Source: Butyrivibrio sp. (GTDB taxonomy: Bacteria > Bacillota > Clostridia > Lachnospirales > Lachnospiraceae). From it: DNA of 64,000 nucleotides. The notes under the pieces were generated by a model, which saw nothing but the letters and a program-made list of their open reading frames with translations, ran no database searches and was not told where the DNA came from. Both the position numbers and the translations under genes were made by a program. Of this stretch, positions 1 to 8,781 are shown piece after piece. The stretch covers positions 1 to 64,000 of the forward strand of contig JAFUYO010000024.1 in NCBI GenBank assembly GCA_017470505.1, written 5' to 3'. The number at the start of each line of letters is the position of its first letter. Position 1 is the first letter of the stretch.

Positions 1-138
1 AAAATCCCGCTAAAAGCACCAAGGGGCAAGTGCGGCCTTTTTTAGGAGTTCATTCACCAACCTCGCAAGCCCATCATTCATCCACATCAGATTACGCCTG
101 CTTTATACCACTAAACACTACTGGGTTGTTAACATTGG

Positions 139-699
139 TTGTTCAAATACCATATAAAGAATACTCCCAGAATCAATGCACTTTATGAGCATGATGGTCT
201 TCTTACTGTCATCGAAGAGTACATTTCCGGAGATACACTTCAGGAAGTAATAGATCTGTGCGGTTCTGTTTCCGAAGCGGATGCTGTATCATATGCGATA
301 AAGCTCTGCGATATCCTCATAGAGCTTCATTCACAGACTCCTATGCTGATTCATCGTGATATCAAGCCATCAAATATCATCCTCACAGAGGATGATAGGA
401 TTATTCTTATCGACCTTAACGCTGCCCGTCAATGTATCAGTGAGAAAAACCGCGACACAAGGCTCATTGGCACTGAAGGCTATGCTGCTCCGGAGCAGTT
501 TGGTTTCGGTAATTCATCATGTCAGACCGATATCTATGCCGTAGGCAATCTCATTAAGGCTCTTATTGGTCTGTATAAGAATCCCTCGATGAAGGTATCA
601 CCTAAACTGATATCAATAATCGGCAAATGTCTTGAGATGAATCCCAAAGACCGCTACCAGTCAGCCTCGATGCTAAAGGCTGCTCTTGCGAAACTTTAA
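139..699 (+). CDS. Ser/Thr protein kinase fragment (C-lobe only, N-lobe missing)
   Basis: The 186-residue product starts at a TTG codon and reads straight into the end of a kinase N-lobe (IEEYISGDTL). It then has the catalytic loop HRDIKPSN (about residues 73-80), a DLN triplet in place of DFG (about 92-94) and the P+1 segment GTEGYAAPEQ (about 112-121). The glycine-rich loop and the ATP-anchoring lysine of eukaryotic-like kinases are absent. All three frames upstream to position 1 lack anything resembling an N-lobe, and the same frame carries stops there. I infer a truncated, probably inactive remnant. Lachnospiraceae kinases with the same DLN/GYAAPEQ pattern are normally longer. Confidence 0.75.
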   Translation: MFKYHIKNTPRINALYEHDGLLTVIEEYISGDTLQEVIDLCGSVSEADAVSYAIKLCDILIELHSQTPMLIHRDIKPSNIILTEDDRIILIDLNAARQCISEKNRDTRLIGTEGYAAPEQFGFGNSSCQTDIYAVGNLIKALIGLYKNPSMKVSPKLISIIGKCLEMNPKDRYQSASMLKAALAKL

Positions 700-747
700 C
701 GGATTACCTGCTCATAGGTACATTATAACAACAACAAAAAACTTTAC

Positions 748-766
748 TCCCACCGCTACAGTGGGA
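748..766 (+). terminator. Small hairpin after the kinase fragment
   Basis: A 6-bp stem TCCCAC/GTGGGA with a 7-base loop lies between the kinase fragment and the zinc-ribbon gene and is followed by an A/T-rich run without a clean U tract. It is a weak terminator candidate at best. Confidence 0.25.
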
Positions 767-791
767 ATAATATAAAAAATTGGTGAACAAT

Positions 792-1898
792 ATGAAACTT
801 GTCAACTGTCCTGTATGCGGAGGCAGATGCTCAGCAGATATTGAGAAATGTCCTGAATGCGGTTTTGAGATCAGACAATACTTTGAAAAAAGAGCTGTTC
901 CAAAGAATACGAAAAAATTGCCCATCCTGCTGATTGCCGGTGTTTTAATCGTAGTACTACTGGCCATGGTACTTATACCATACGACATTTTTCTCAATAA
1001 ACAGGAACTTGCAAAACATGCAGAAAAAGCAGAGTCCCTCGAAGATATTTTTCCAACAGCTCAGACGACCCCTGATGATACAATCACACTAAATGAGCCT
1101 GCTACGGATATAGATGTAAGCGGCGTATACAGCGGTGACGACCATGAAATCCTCGTACTTAATACAGATGGTTTGGCATATTACTACTGTAATGAAATAT
1201 CCTTTACAGAGTTAGCCTGTCCCTGGTATATCAAAGATGATACGGTTAATATTGAATTTTCCCGGATGCATTGTATTGTAACATCAAAGATTGATGATAA
1301 AGAACTGCTCTTTAGGTCAGAAAGTGCAAACTGGAACGCAGAACTGTTTACCCGCCTTGACGTAGAGCCCGAACAGTACCTTACCAAAGCTCTCTCAACA
1401 TATGATCCTAATGCCACACTAAACAGTGACGGTACTCTTACTTACCAGCTAGATGGGATCAGCTATACGCTTCCAAAATCATTTATTGATCTTAATGATA
1501 AATCAGATAAACAAGACGATTGGTCAGCGTTTGTTGACAACGATGCTCAGGCGAATTATGTTTCTACTGTGCTATTTTATAGATCATTAGGCTCCTTCCC
1601 AAAAGAGTCTGATGTTAACAACAACGTCACGGATTTTGCATCAAGATTTCTTAATAAAGCTGCTATCATCTCCTGCACTGCAACGACTGTAGCCGGATAC
1701 CCCGGATATCTATGTGAGGTAACCGGATATCTTAATAAGGGATTCGTTGCGTTACAAAACTATGAAGTATCTGGATATATCGCAGTCTTCAATAATGAGA
1801 ATACCCATAAGAATAATTACGTGATGTTCGTGCAGAGTTCTAGCAGATCAATAGACAATTCAGATGTTTTTGGGGATATATTAAAATCAGCACACTAA
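792..1898 (+). CDS. Zinc-ribbon single-pass membrane protein, function unknown
   Basis: The 368-residue product begins MKLVNCPVCGG and has two CxxC pairs (NCPVCGG and KCPECGF, within the first 30 residues) forming a zinc ribbon. A transmembrane helix follows at about residues 45-65, then a long extracytoplasmic part. I chose ATG 792 over the in-frame TTG at 780 because a GGTG element sits 6 bases upstream and the ribbon begins right after the ATG. The large outer domain resembles no family I can name; its C-terminal third, with repeated GY motifs and an SSSR segment, looks like a lipoprotein-type beta domain. A zinc ribbon plus a single helix is common in Firmicutes sensory or envelope proteins. 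No function is assigned. Confidence 0.7.
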   Translation: MKLVNCPVCGGRCSADIEKCPECGFEIRQYFEKRAVPKNTKKLPILLIAGVLIVVLLAMVLIPYDIFLNKQELAKHAEKAESLEDIFPTAQTTPDDTITLNEPATDIDVSGVYSGDDHEILVLNTDGLAYYYCNEISFTELACPWYIKDDTVNIEFSRMHCIVTSKIDDKELLFRSESANWNAELFTRLDVEPEQYLTKALSTYDPNATLNSDGTLTYQLDGISYTLPKSFIDLNDKSDKQDDWSAFVDNDAQANYVSTVLFYRSLGSFPKESDVNNNVTDFASRFLNKAAIISCTATTVAGYPGYLCEVTGYLNKGFVALQNYEVSGYIAVFNNENTHKNNYVMFVQSSSRSIDNSDVFGDILKSAH

Positions 1899-1988
1899 AA
1901 AAGATAGTTCATCAAAATACTACAGTTGGTGTAATGAGTCATATGTGCAGGGCTTTCTCATATCTCCTGATAGCTACTTCGTCATAAC

Positions 1989-2999
1989 GTGCACCGCCAC
2001 TTATGCAGGGTAATATCATCAATAATAGGACTTGCGTTTAATGGAAGTACTCCATTTCCAGCTGAAGTATACTTCATTAATCTTGCAAACACGATACAGA
2101 TGAAATTCGCAGTACCATATTTTGATGTGTTCGATTCCAAACTACAGGAATTTTCTGTACCTGTTGCTGTAAGGGGATCATTTGACTTTAACATATGTGA
2201 CTACCAGACATTTATCAATAAGCACCGTTTGGATAACTTCTCTGTCTCGGATCTACAGGTTCAAGTCAAAGATTCTGTTTCTGAAAATGTAAAAATAGTT
2301 GTAGCCAATGCCCCAGATGATTTTGAGATACCAGTTATCCACTTGGGAAAGAAAATAACAGATATAAAGGAAAAGGTAAAAACGCTCCTTGCAGGAAAAC
2401 TATTCAACGATTATGGTATAACACTAAAAGATATCAATTTAGCTGCCATCGAGATTGATAAAGATAGCTCAGGTTATAAAGAATTAAGCGCAATTACAAA
2501 AGATCTTACCGCCGAAACCCTAAAGAAGCGCAATAAGGCAAACATAATCGCAGAAAGTCGTGAGATCAAAGGCAATCAGACACTTGGCATGTTTGAGAAA
2601 GCAGCCAATGCGCTTGTTGACATAAAAGAGAATCAATTTATTCGCCACAAAAAAGCTGAAGTTGAATTCGCTGATGCCATAGAAGATGCCAGAGCAGGTA
2701 AGATTGGTGCTATCAGAGGTAAGCTTTTTAGAGACATTGGAAAAATGGTCCACGGCAACGAAAAGAAAAATGCAGGCGATGTCCCTCCCCCAATTCCAAC
2801 TGCCAGTCTTTATAATGTTGCAGTAGATGGTAAGCCAACTGGTCCTTATACCATTGAGGTCCTTGCACAAATGGTAGAATCAACTCAACTAACAAGAGAC
2901 AGCCTAGTCTGGAAAAAGGGAATGGCTCAATGGGAAAAAGCTGGAGATGTTGATGAGCTCAAAGATTTGTTCATTGAAATGCCACCTATACCTGAATGA
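1989..2999 (+). CDS. SPFH/virion-core-like protein with C-terminal GYF_2 domain, N-terminally truncated
   Basis: The 336-residue product starts at GTG. From about residue 20 (FPAEVYFINL) it follows the bacterial SPFH-domain proteins annotated as virion core protein-like or YdjI-like. The SPFH part runs to about residue 190, a helical segment follows, and the end (about 282-330, LYNVAVDGKPTGPY to the W-KKGM-QWEKA region) is a GYF_2/DUF4339 domain. Family members normally have about 80 more residues before FPAEVYF; here the upstream frame is stopped almost at once (TAG near 1905). I infer loss of the N-terminus. Family members are thought to act in membrane stress or assemblies, often phage-shock-like, but nothing here proves activity. 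Confidence 0.7.
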   Translation: MHRHLCRVISSIIGLAFNGSTPFPAEVYFINLANTIQMKFAVPYFDVFDSKLQEFSVPVAVRGSFDFNICDYQTFINKHRLDNFSVSDLQVQVKDSVSENVKIVVANAPDDFEIPVIHLGKKITDIKEKVKTLLAGKLFNDYGITLKDINLAAIEIDKDSSGYKELSAITKDLTAETLKKRNKANIIAESREIKGNQTLGMFEKAANALVDIKENQFIRHKKAEVEFADAIEDARAGKIGAIRGKLFRDIGKMVHGNEKKNAGDVPPPIPTASLYNVAVDGKPTGPYTIEVLAQMVESTQLTRDSLVWKKGMAQWEKAGDVDELKDLFIEMPPIPE

Positions 3000-3264
3000 T
3001 ACATGAAAAGGCGTGTTATTCTTAAGAATTATATAGTATCTTTTCTCTTTCCGTTCCGGGACAGACTGTCCTCTTTCGTGGAGACATCAGTGCTTCGCTG
3101 AAGATAACAAATAACAACTTTCAATCCAGAGTATAAAAGCTCCTTGCATAAGTGTTAAAGTACATAGTATCAGGAGAGAAACCTTCGAATCTAATACCGA
3201 CATCAACACTCTTGATACTATCGTTTCTAAGATTAAGCACAGAGCGGAGGTAACCACAAAGTAT

Positions 3265-3507
3265 ATGCAGCAATGGGATAGAGAACGCATTATGAAACGT
3301 GAATGGACTGATGAGGTTACTAAAATAGTTTCTGCCTCTACAAAAGAAGCTGATGCTCTTAAAACAATCCGTTACGGCCGCGAGGACGGTGTTCCTGACA
3401 GTAAGATCAGGCTGCGACTCGAAAGAGATTATGACCTTACTGCATCAGTCATAGACTCTCTTTTCGACAAAGTGAATTCTGAAGAACTTGCAGCCACTCT
3501 AAAATAA
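3265..3507 (+). CDS. Short hypothetical protein, probable C-terminal remnant
   Basis: This is an 80-residue charged, helical product ending LAATLK. The same frame is open upstream to a TAA at 3112-3114 with no start or ribosome binding site, so the visible piece looks like the 3' end of a longer gene. The KYMQQWDRER segment and the following helical tail resemble the C-terminal tails of Rpn/PD-(D/E)XK nuclease-family transposases in Lachnospiraceae, but the nuclease core is not present, so that assignment is tentative. It follows two other truncated genes in the same orientation. Confidence 0.4.
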   Translation: MQQWDRERIMKREWTDEVTKIVSASTKEADALKTIRYGREDGVPDSKIRLRLERDYDLTASVIDSLFDKVNSEELAATLK

Positions 3508-3539
3508 CGGAATCTGTTTTTCCATTTCATCAAGGTCAG

Positions 3540-3594
3540 TTTTTATTGGGTCATTTATTGGGTCATTGCCGGAACCATCGTGACCCAATAAAAA
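3540..3594. terminator. Bidirectional terminator-like inverted repeat
   Basis: A perfect 14-bp inverted repeat (TTTTTATTGGGTCA at 3540-3553 and its complement at 3581-3594) lies between convergent genes. A second direct copy of the left arm, TTTATTGGGTCA, sits at 3554-3565, so two alternative hairpins can form. The arms supply U-rich ends in both directions. Confidence 0.6.
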
Positions 3595-3652
3595 TATACC
3601 TTCTGGTATTTCCCTTGCCAAAAGCGCGAATCTGACACCCGGATTCTTCTCC

Positions 3653-4693
3653 TCACTTTGTCAGGTTCTTAATTGTTCCAATCTTCGCACCTATAGTGCC
3701 GCCCTTATCGTCGGCGGCATTGCTCCGGGCAAACGCCATTATCGTCAAAAACAGAAGATCAATATTCTGCTCCTTTGTCCAAATGCGGAAAAAGCCTTCA
3801 ACAGGAATTGCACTTGCAACCTTGTGCTCTGCCGCATCATCTTCGTGGGGATACTGACTTGTAGTCTCAGCAAGTGCAATCTCTGCTCCATCCCTGAATA
3901 TGTGATACTTCATGCCAAGAAGAGTGGACTCACCGGCCGTATAACTTGTTTCAACACTGATTCCGTTTTCCTTCAAATGCTTCCATACGTCTACGCCATC
4001 AAAATCAAAGGTAAGATGGTCATCTAAAAGAATTGTTCCCCACTGGCTCTCCTCCGCATGCCCCACAAGATGCGGTGTGGTAGTGCCATGCTCATGGTCT
4101 ATAAAATCAAACTTATAGGCGCCGACCATGGTAAGTTCAGTCATTTTCGCCTCATAGAGCACCTTCCTGTTGGCATCCTCGATGCGGTGTCCGGCCTTCA
4201 ATGTTCCAAGGTCTGTCAGGAAATACAGCTCTCTCTCCTCTCCCTCCACATGGGGAGCATATTTGGGCATATCGTTTTCCCCGGTATTTCCTTTGATTTC
4301 CTTTAAGGCCTTATGCTCTCTTACGCTTGAAACAATCACGATGGCCAGAATAATCGCACTTACAATCATCATATAGATGCCAATTCCCTTGCCGCCATGG
4401 ATTATCCCGGGATTATCCGGGTCATAATAAATTGTGATCGTATCCCCGACAGAATATGAGCCACTTCCCTGATCAAGCCTTCCGGTATAGGATACGCCTC
4501 CTACTGTGTAATCCACGATGGGATAATAGGTGACATCCTCACCGGTATGCTCCGCCTCAAAATCAACGATCGTCGCCGAAGTCTTTTCAAAGCCCCTTGC
4601 CTGAAAGAACGTGACATACACGCCTCCACACAGGCAGATTAAAGCTAACACAGCGGCAAAATACTTAAGCTTAGGTCCACGTACTGAAAACAT
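3653..4693 (-). CDS. DUF3592 membrane protein
   Basis: The 346-residue product has a membrane helix at about residues 9-28, a DUF3592 beta domain at about 36-98 (ATIVDFE, then YYDPDNP) and a second helix at about 104-124. A cytosolic C-terminal half follows that I do not recognise; it contains a beta-rich stretch vaguely like Tubby/LURP-one domains. ATG 4693 is preferred over the longer frame at 4711 because GGGAGG at 4701-4706 sits 7 bases upstream. It begins 4 bases after the stop of the calpain-like gene, so it is very likely co-transcribed with it. DUF3592 proteins are of unknown function. Confidence 0.75.
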   Translation of the reverse strand: MFSVRGPKLKYFAAVLALICLCGGVYVTFFQARGFEKTSATIVDFEAEHTGEDVTYYPIVDYTVGGVSYTGRLDQGSGSYSVGDTITIYYDPDNPGIIHGGKGIGIYMMIVSAIILAIVIVSSVREHKALKEIKGNTGENDMPKYAPHVEGEERELYFLTDLGTLKAGHRIEDANRKVLYEAKMTELTMVGAYKFDFIDHEHGTTTPHLVGHAEESQWGTILLDDHLTFDFDGVDVWKHLKENGISVETSYTAGESTLLGMKYHIFRDGAEIALAETTSQYPHEDDAAEHKVASAIPVEGFFRIWTKEQNIDLLFLTIMAFARSNAADDKGGTIGAKIGTIKNLTK

Positions 4694-4697
4694 ATAA

Positions 4698-6989
4698 CTA
4701 CCTCCCAACAATCTTGTTTGGCATCACATGGATGCTTGTAAAGCAGTGCTTGAACTCTCCAAAGGTATATTCGTCAATTCTGTCCTCGTACGCGCTCTGA
4801 ACCTTAACTGTGCGCTGGCCGTTTTTGGGCGTACCTTCGCCGCAGAAAACAAACTCATGGCGCTTTAAGAGATGTACAGGGAACTTTACAGTATCATTCA
4901 ACTTGTCATAGAAGCCTGTACTGCCACCTTCTTCTGCAGTATTGCATATAACCGCATAGCCCATTTTAAAATATGTAAGTGCCTTTGCAAGCGCAATGTC
5001 ACCCTGATTGTCGATCAGAGTTTTGGAGAGAGTTTTTGTTTCAACCCTGTTTGATGATGCAACGCTTCTCTCCGTATAGTTCTCGGGATCTTTATTTCTC
5101 GTTGAGATGGTTTCAAAGCGCCCTTCTCCGAACAACAGCCAGCTTGCAAGCTGCTCAGATCCCCACGCCATTTCATCGGCGTTTAAGGATTCATCCGCTA
5201 TTTCATATTTGGAGTAGTCGTGTCCTCCCTTTTCCTTATCATCCCAGAAGCGATATCTGGGAGCAGGCTCGTTTCTCTTTTTACCGATTAAAACAAGGCA
5301 TGCCTTTTCTACGCACTGTATCCACACAGGACGTTCATCTCCGCTGGTATACTTTCCTCCCAGTTTGGTTTTCTGGACACGAATCTTCTGTTTACGCCCT
5401 GCCTCGTCAAATAATGTTACAATCGCCCATTTCGGATCCCTGGGGTCTTCTTTTATAAGATGCTTTGTAATATAATCCGGATTATATCTTGCAAGTGACT
5501 GTATAGCCGCAATGATATAGCAGTTAAAGCTGCTCCTGTTTTCACGCACATCCTTCAGATTAATGTTTCCGTTTTCTCCAAAGAGCGGTTCATATGTAGG
5601 CTCTCCGTAGTCCTTCGTAAATTTCTTATCCGGTACTTCAATCACGTAATCAGGCTCTTTTTCGTCAAGCTTTTCATTCTTTTTTGACTGTATCTGTCCG
5701 TCGAAAAGCCCCATGTAATAGTCAACACGCGCTTCTGCAGTCTTATGACAGCTATTAAGTACCTCCGCAATAGACAGATTTGTATCAGTGTTAACCTTTT
5801 CATCGTACTGCAGCTCGTCCGGCTCCATGATTTCAAGCGGTTTCTTCATGTTTTCTTTAAGGAGCCTTGTTGTCACCTTTTTGCGCTCTGTCTTTTGCCT
5901 GATTTCATTTTCAGGATGAGCTGCTGCATTTACAGGTTTCTTCTTCTGTTCAAACTTCAAAATATTCTCATCATTAAGAATATTCCCTATATTCAGCTTT
6001 CTGTTGCGGCTAAGCTCATCATACTTCTCTTCAAATCTGGCGTATGCATTGAGCTTATTGGACGCCTGATCAACGCCTTTCATATATTCGTCGCGGATTT
6101 TGGTAAAGCGCTGATTTTTTTGATTCTGAGCAAAAACCAAAAGTGCCTTGAGTTTTTTGATCTCAGAAATTTTTTCAGAAACTGACTTAAGAGTAAGACA
6201 CAGAGCCAGATTCTCCAGTACCTTGGCATCATCGTATATGTCGGCATCGACCATGGCCAAATTGAAATCAGCACTAATCTCAGCGTCCTTGACCTTTTCC
6301 TGGTTTTCCCTGTAAGCTATAGCAACTTCAGATGACAGATCTGTGTACTTAGACAGAGCCCCTGTCAGAACATCCTTATTCAGCTCCTCGGATAACAGCC
6401 TCCTCATGGCTCTTATCCTGGCGCTCTCAGCATGCTCATTTATCATGTTCTGATCATCTGTCTCCTTGCTTTGCATGTAACTTGAAGCAATGACTGAAAG
6501 CTTTCTGATATAATTATCTTCCTGATCTTCGTTTATACCACTCAGCTCATTTTTATATGTCCTGTAAGTGGAAAAATAGTCCTTCTTCTCATCGGGTATA
6601 TCATGTCCATCAACTCTGACATCCCACTCAGCTATGCAGTTATCATCGTCAAAAATCTCGGAAAGAAATGACTTCTCACCGTCATTCTCAAACGCTTCTT
6701 TTGCAGAGAGATCATGATCCTTTTTGTTTTCATACTCTTTCAGTGCATTTGCAACTGTCCTGATGACTGACGAAAGTCTGTCTCTCTTGTCCGAATCAAG
6801 AAGGTCTGAAAAGTAGAAGTTGATAAACCCTCCTGCAACGGCAGCATCATTAAACGCACTGTCGGCAAAGTCTGTCAGCGCCTTTCGTATCTTCTTCGGG
6901 ATACGTTCAAAATCCCTGTCTTTAAAGAGCTTGCCTGCCTCAATATTTCTTATGAGCGTTTCTTCGTCCAAAAGCTTTGCTGTCTGCAA
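4698..6989 (-). CDS. K3 downstream part: kinase-fold C-terminus plus calpain-like cysteine protease domain
   Basis: This 763-residue frame starts at TTG, with a poor ribosome binding site, inside the previous gene (40-nt overlap). Residues about 55-88 (FYFSDLL to ALKEYE) align without gaps to the C-terminal helices of the kinase-like proteins at 36837-38699 and 40580-42601. A long charged helical region follows to about 470. The end resembles peptidase family C2 (calpain): FNCYIIAAIQSLA with candidate nucleophile C490, PVWIQCVEKA, a candidate catalytic histidine H711 in KRHEF, and a calpain-like end YTFGEFKHCFTSIHV. The expected Asn motif (NPWG) reads QSAY. I infer that this is the second half of one protein broken by a frameshift. 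The calpain assignment comes from motif order only. Confidence 0.65.
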   Translation of the reverse strand: MQTAKLLDEETLIRNIEAGKLFKDRDFERIPKKIRKALTDFADSAFNDAAVAGGFINFYFSDLLDSDKRDRLSSVIRTVANALKEYENKKDHDLSAKEAFENDGEKSFLSEIFDDDNCIAEWDVRVDGHDIPDEKKDYFSTYRTYKNELSGINEDQEDNYIRKLSVIASSYMQSKETDDQNMINEHAESARIRAMRRLLSEELNKDVLTGALSKYTDLSSEVAIAYRENQEKVKDAEISADFNLAMVDADIYDDAKVLENLALCLTLKSVSEKISEIKKLKALLVFAQNQKNQRFTKIRDEYMKGVDQASNKLNAYARFEEKYDELSRNRKLNIGNILNDENILKFEQKKKPVNAAAHPENEIRQKTERKKVTTRLLKENMKKPLEIMEPDELQYDEKVNTDTNLSIAEVLNSCHKTAEARVDYYMGLFDGQIQSKKNEKLDEKEPDYVIEVPDKKFTKDYGEPTYEPLFGENGNINLKDVRENRSSFNCYIIAAIQSLARYNPDYITKHLIKEDPRDPKWAIVTLFDEAGRKQKIRVQKTKLGGKYTSGDERPVWIQCVEKACLVLIGKKRNEPAPRYRFWDDKEKGGHDYSKYEIADESLNADEMAWGSEQLASWLLFGEGRFETISTRNKDPENYTERSVASSNRVETKTLSKTLIDNQGDIALAKALTYFKMGYAVICNTAEEGGSTGFYDKLNDTVKFPVHLLKRHEFVFCGEGTPKNGQRTVKVQSAYEDRIDEYTFGEFKHCFTSIHVMPNKIVGR

Positions 6990-8029
6990 AAGGTGCGCCC
7001 CGTGACGATATATGTGTCCTGACCGTCAAGATTCTCACAGCGGTACCTCAGAACTATGCTATCCTTCAGATCTGCTTCGCTCCCTCCGAGAAGGAAGTTC
7101 ATCAGCTTTATCGAAGAGAGATCACTCATGGCCTCAGCAGAAAAGTGCATGGTCTTACCCTTCAGATCTCTGTAAGATGAGAAGCTATAGCCGCTCTCAA
7201 AAGCGCCGCCCTTAAACTTCTCAGAGCGAGTCCCAAGATATATCTTTCCGTCCTTATCCCTGACACCTGCAATTCTGGTATTTGTACACAGATTGGAGCA
7301 TCCAAGCGCTGAAAAGAGCCTGCTTGCCGCAACCCTCGTCTTGGACCTCTCTTCAAGAAGTGCGGGTTCATCTTCGAGGTCGTAGATAGCGCTCTCGCCT
7401 ATCTCACCATTATTTTCAAGCACTTCTTCCCTGGTCTTTGACTCCTCGACAGTTGTCCTGTACCCGAGGAGATTGCCAAGGACGATTCCTTCACACCTGA
7501 CTCCGGCAAAGAAATTTATCACTGATGAGTCAGTAAATTCGCCTCTCTCTTTCACCGCCATATAGAGAATGCTGCGAACGAGTCCGAGTCTTTCCTTACC
7601 TCTTGTCTTGCGGTAAAAGCGGTCTTTTTCCCTGATATAGTTCTGGCAGGCCGAGATCAGATCATTATAGCAGGCTGCAAGATACTGCATAGCCTCCTCT
7701 AAATGCTCTTTGTTCTGAGTATCCACAGAGATGCAGAGCTGCTTGTTCACCTCATTGAGAGCGACCTTCACCTCTGCCATGAGCGTAGAGTCACCTCTGC
7801 CAAACTTGTCGTTCATGAACTCATCTGTTTTAGCCATATGCTCTGCAAAGGCATTCTTGTATGAGCTCTGAAATGCAGCGGCCTCCTCATCTACGACATT
7901 TCCTGTCTTTCCCCAGGCCATGGCTCTGACATCAGATCTCTGATTCTGATTGATAACATCGGAATAATCAAGTTTTCCGAACCCGTTTAATTTATCTTTG
8001 GTTATAAATTTATTCTCGTTGTCACTCAT
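6950..8029 (-). CDS. K3 upstream part: helical domain plus catalytically degenerate kinase-like domain
   Basis: This is a 359-residue product, ATG 8029. Residues about 80-165 form a helical domain matching that of K1 and K2 (ACQNYIREK, then GKERLGLV). Residues about 225-345 match their kinase-like core: RVAASRLFSALG corresponds to NVASSRLASILG of K2, and FSAEAMSDLSSIKLMNFLLG to YSPEAIRSLANLQIFDILAG. Where K1/K2 have GQVDRH, this protein has GGSEAD, and no IDND motif follows, so it is a pseudokinase by sequence. The product ends TGRTFCRQQ in a different frame from the continuation; one extra T in the TTTT run near 6988-6991 would join it to the next frame as TGRTFLQTAKLL. It has its own promoter just after leuD. 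Confidence 0.7.
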   Translation of the reverse strand: MSDNENKFITKDKLNGFGKLDYSDVINQNQRSDVRAMAWGKTGNVVDEEAAAFQSSYKNAFAEHMAKTDEFMNDKFGRGDSTLMAEVKVALNEVNKQLCISVDTQNKEHLEEAMQYLAACYNDLISACQNYIREKDRFYRKTRGKERLGLVRSILYMAVKERGEFTDSSVINFFAGVRCEGIVLGNLLGYRTTVEESKTREEVLENNGEIGESAIYDLEDEPALLEERSKTRVAASRLFSALGCSNLCTNTRIAGVRDKDGKIYLGTRSEKFKGGAFESGYSFSSYRDLKGKTMHFSAEAMSDLSSIKLMNFLLGGSEADLKDSIVLRYRCENLDGQDTYIVTGRTFCRQQSFWTKKRS

Positions 8030-8083
8030 ATTCTCTCAGTCCTTCTATATTTTTTGGACAAAAGGTATTATTTCCAACAAATA

Positions 8084-8112
8084 TTTATACGATACTGCTA
8101 CCTGAATGTAAA
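8084..8112 (-). promoter_or_regulatory. Promoter of the K3 gene
   Basis: On the minus strand the -35 element TTTACA (8107-8112) is followed after 17 bases by TATAAA (8084-8089), preceded by TCG. The same TCGTATAAA core stands before the K1 and K2 genes. Transcription would start about 45 bases before ATG 8029. Confidence 0.55.
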
Positions 8113-8115
8113 AAA

Positions 8116-8604
8116 TTATTTCGCGTTTATGTAATTAATAAGGCCCTCTGAGTCAATGATCTTCTGCATGAACGGAGGGAAGGCCTGACCCTTAAAGGTC
8201 TCACCTGTCGTCTCATCGGTGATAAGTCCTGAGTCGAAGTCGATGCTGACTGTGTCCCCTGCTTTTATCCTGTCAGGTGCATCCTCGCACTCGATGATGG
8301 GAAGTCCTATATTGATGCTGTTGCGGTAAAAGATCCTCGCAAAGCTCTTGGCTATCACGCAGCTGACCCCCGATGCCTTGATGGCAATCGGTGCGTGCTC
8401 TCTCGACGAGCCGCAACCGAAGTTCTTGTCAGCGACGATGATGTCTCCTTCCTTGACGTTCTTTACAAAATCCTTGTCGATGTCCTCCATGCAGTGCGCA
8501 GCCAGGTCCTTGTGATCCGTGCTGTTTAAGTACCTTGCAGGGATGATGACATCCGTATCCACGTTATCTCCATATCTAAAAACTGTTCCCTTTGCAGCTT
8601 TCAT
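8116..8604 (-). CDS. leuD: 3-isopropylmalate dehydratase small subunit
   Basis: LeuD is the swivel-domain subunit that pairs with LeuC to isomerise 2-isopropylmalate to 3-isopropylmalate in leucine synthesis. The 162-residue product has the family signatures [14 protein letters not shown] near the N-terminus and [12 protein letters not shown] (about 62-73), the segment that contacts substrate. The length fits the short bacterial/archaeal-type LeuD rather than the 200-residue enterobacterial form. AAGGAG stands 7 bases before the ATG. It lies 177 bases downstream of leuC in the same direction; leuA and leuB are not in this window. Confidence 0.95.
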   Translation of the reverse strand: MKAAKGTVFRYGDNVDTDVIIPARYLNSTDHKDLAAHCMEDIDKDFVKNVKEGDIIVADKNFGCGSSREHAPIAIKASGVSCVIAKSFARIFYRNSINIGLPIIECEDAPDRIKAGDTVSIDFDSGLITDETTGETFKGQAFPPFMQKIIDSEGLINYINAK

Positions 8605-8781
8605 GTCTGTTCTCCTTTTTTCGTGCCTGGTGGTGTGGGCTGGACCCTGGGTGTGGGCCCTGGGGACGGAGTCAAGGGCTCATTTCCACTTTTCCTCACC
8701 CCTCAGGCCGGTCTTTGGTTTCTACACTTTCTTCGTTTTCTCCGCTTTCTACAATTGCTGCGTTCTTCACGCTCTCCACTG
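8605..8781 (-). other. leuC-leuD spacer
   Basis: This 177-base spacer holds no gene I can support. A short open stretch of about 28 codons continues after the leuC stop in the +1 frame and ends at a TGA; it could be a relic of a longer C-terminus but has no start signals. Confidence 0.3.

Noticed and set aside
6950-6989. Programmed -1 ribosomal frameshift joining the two K3 frames
   Set aside because: No X-XXY-YYZ heptamer lies in the right phase in the overlap and no downstream pseudoknot is obvious. A one-base deletion or sequencing error in a homopolymer is simpler.
8695-8781. A 28-codon open stretch after the leuC stop as a C-terminal extension or small gene
   Set aside because: LeuC already ends at the usual family position and the stretch has no start codon with a ribosome binding site.
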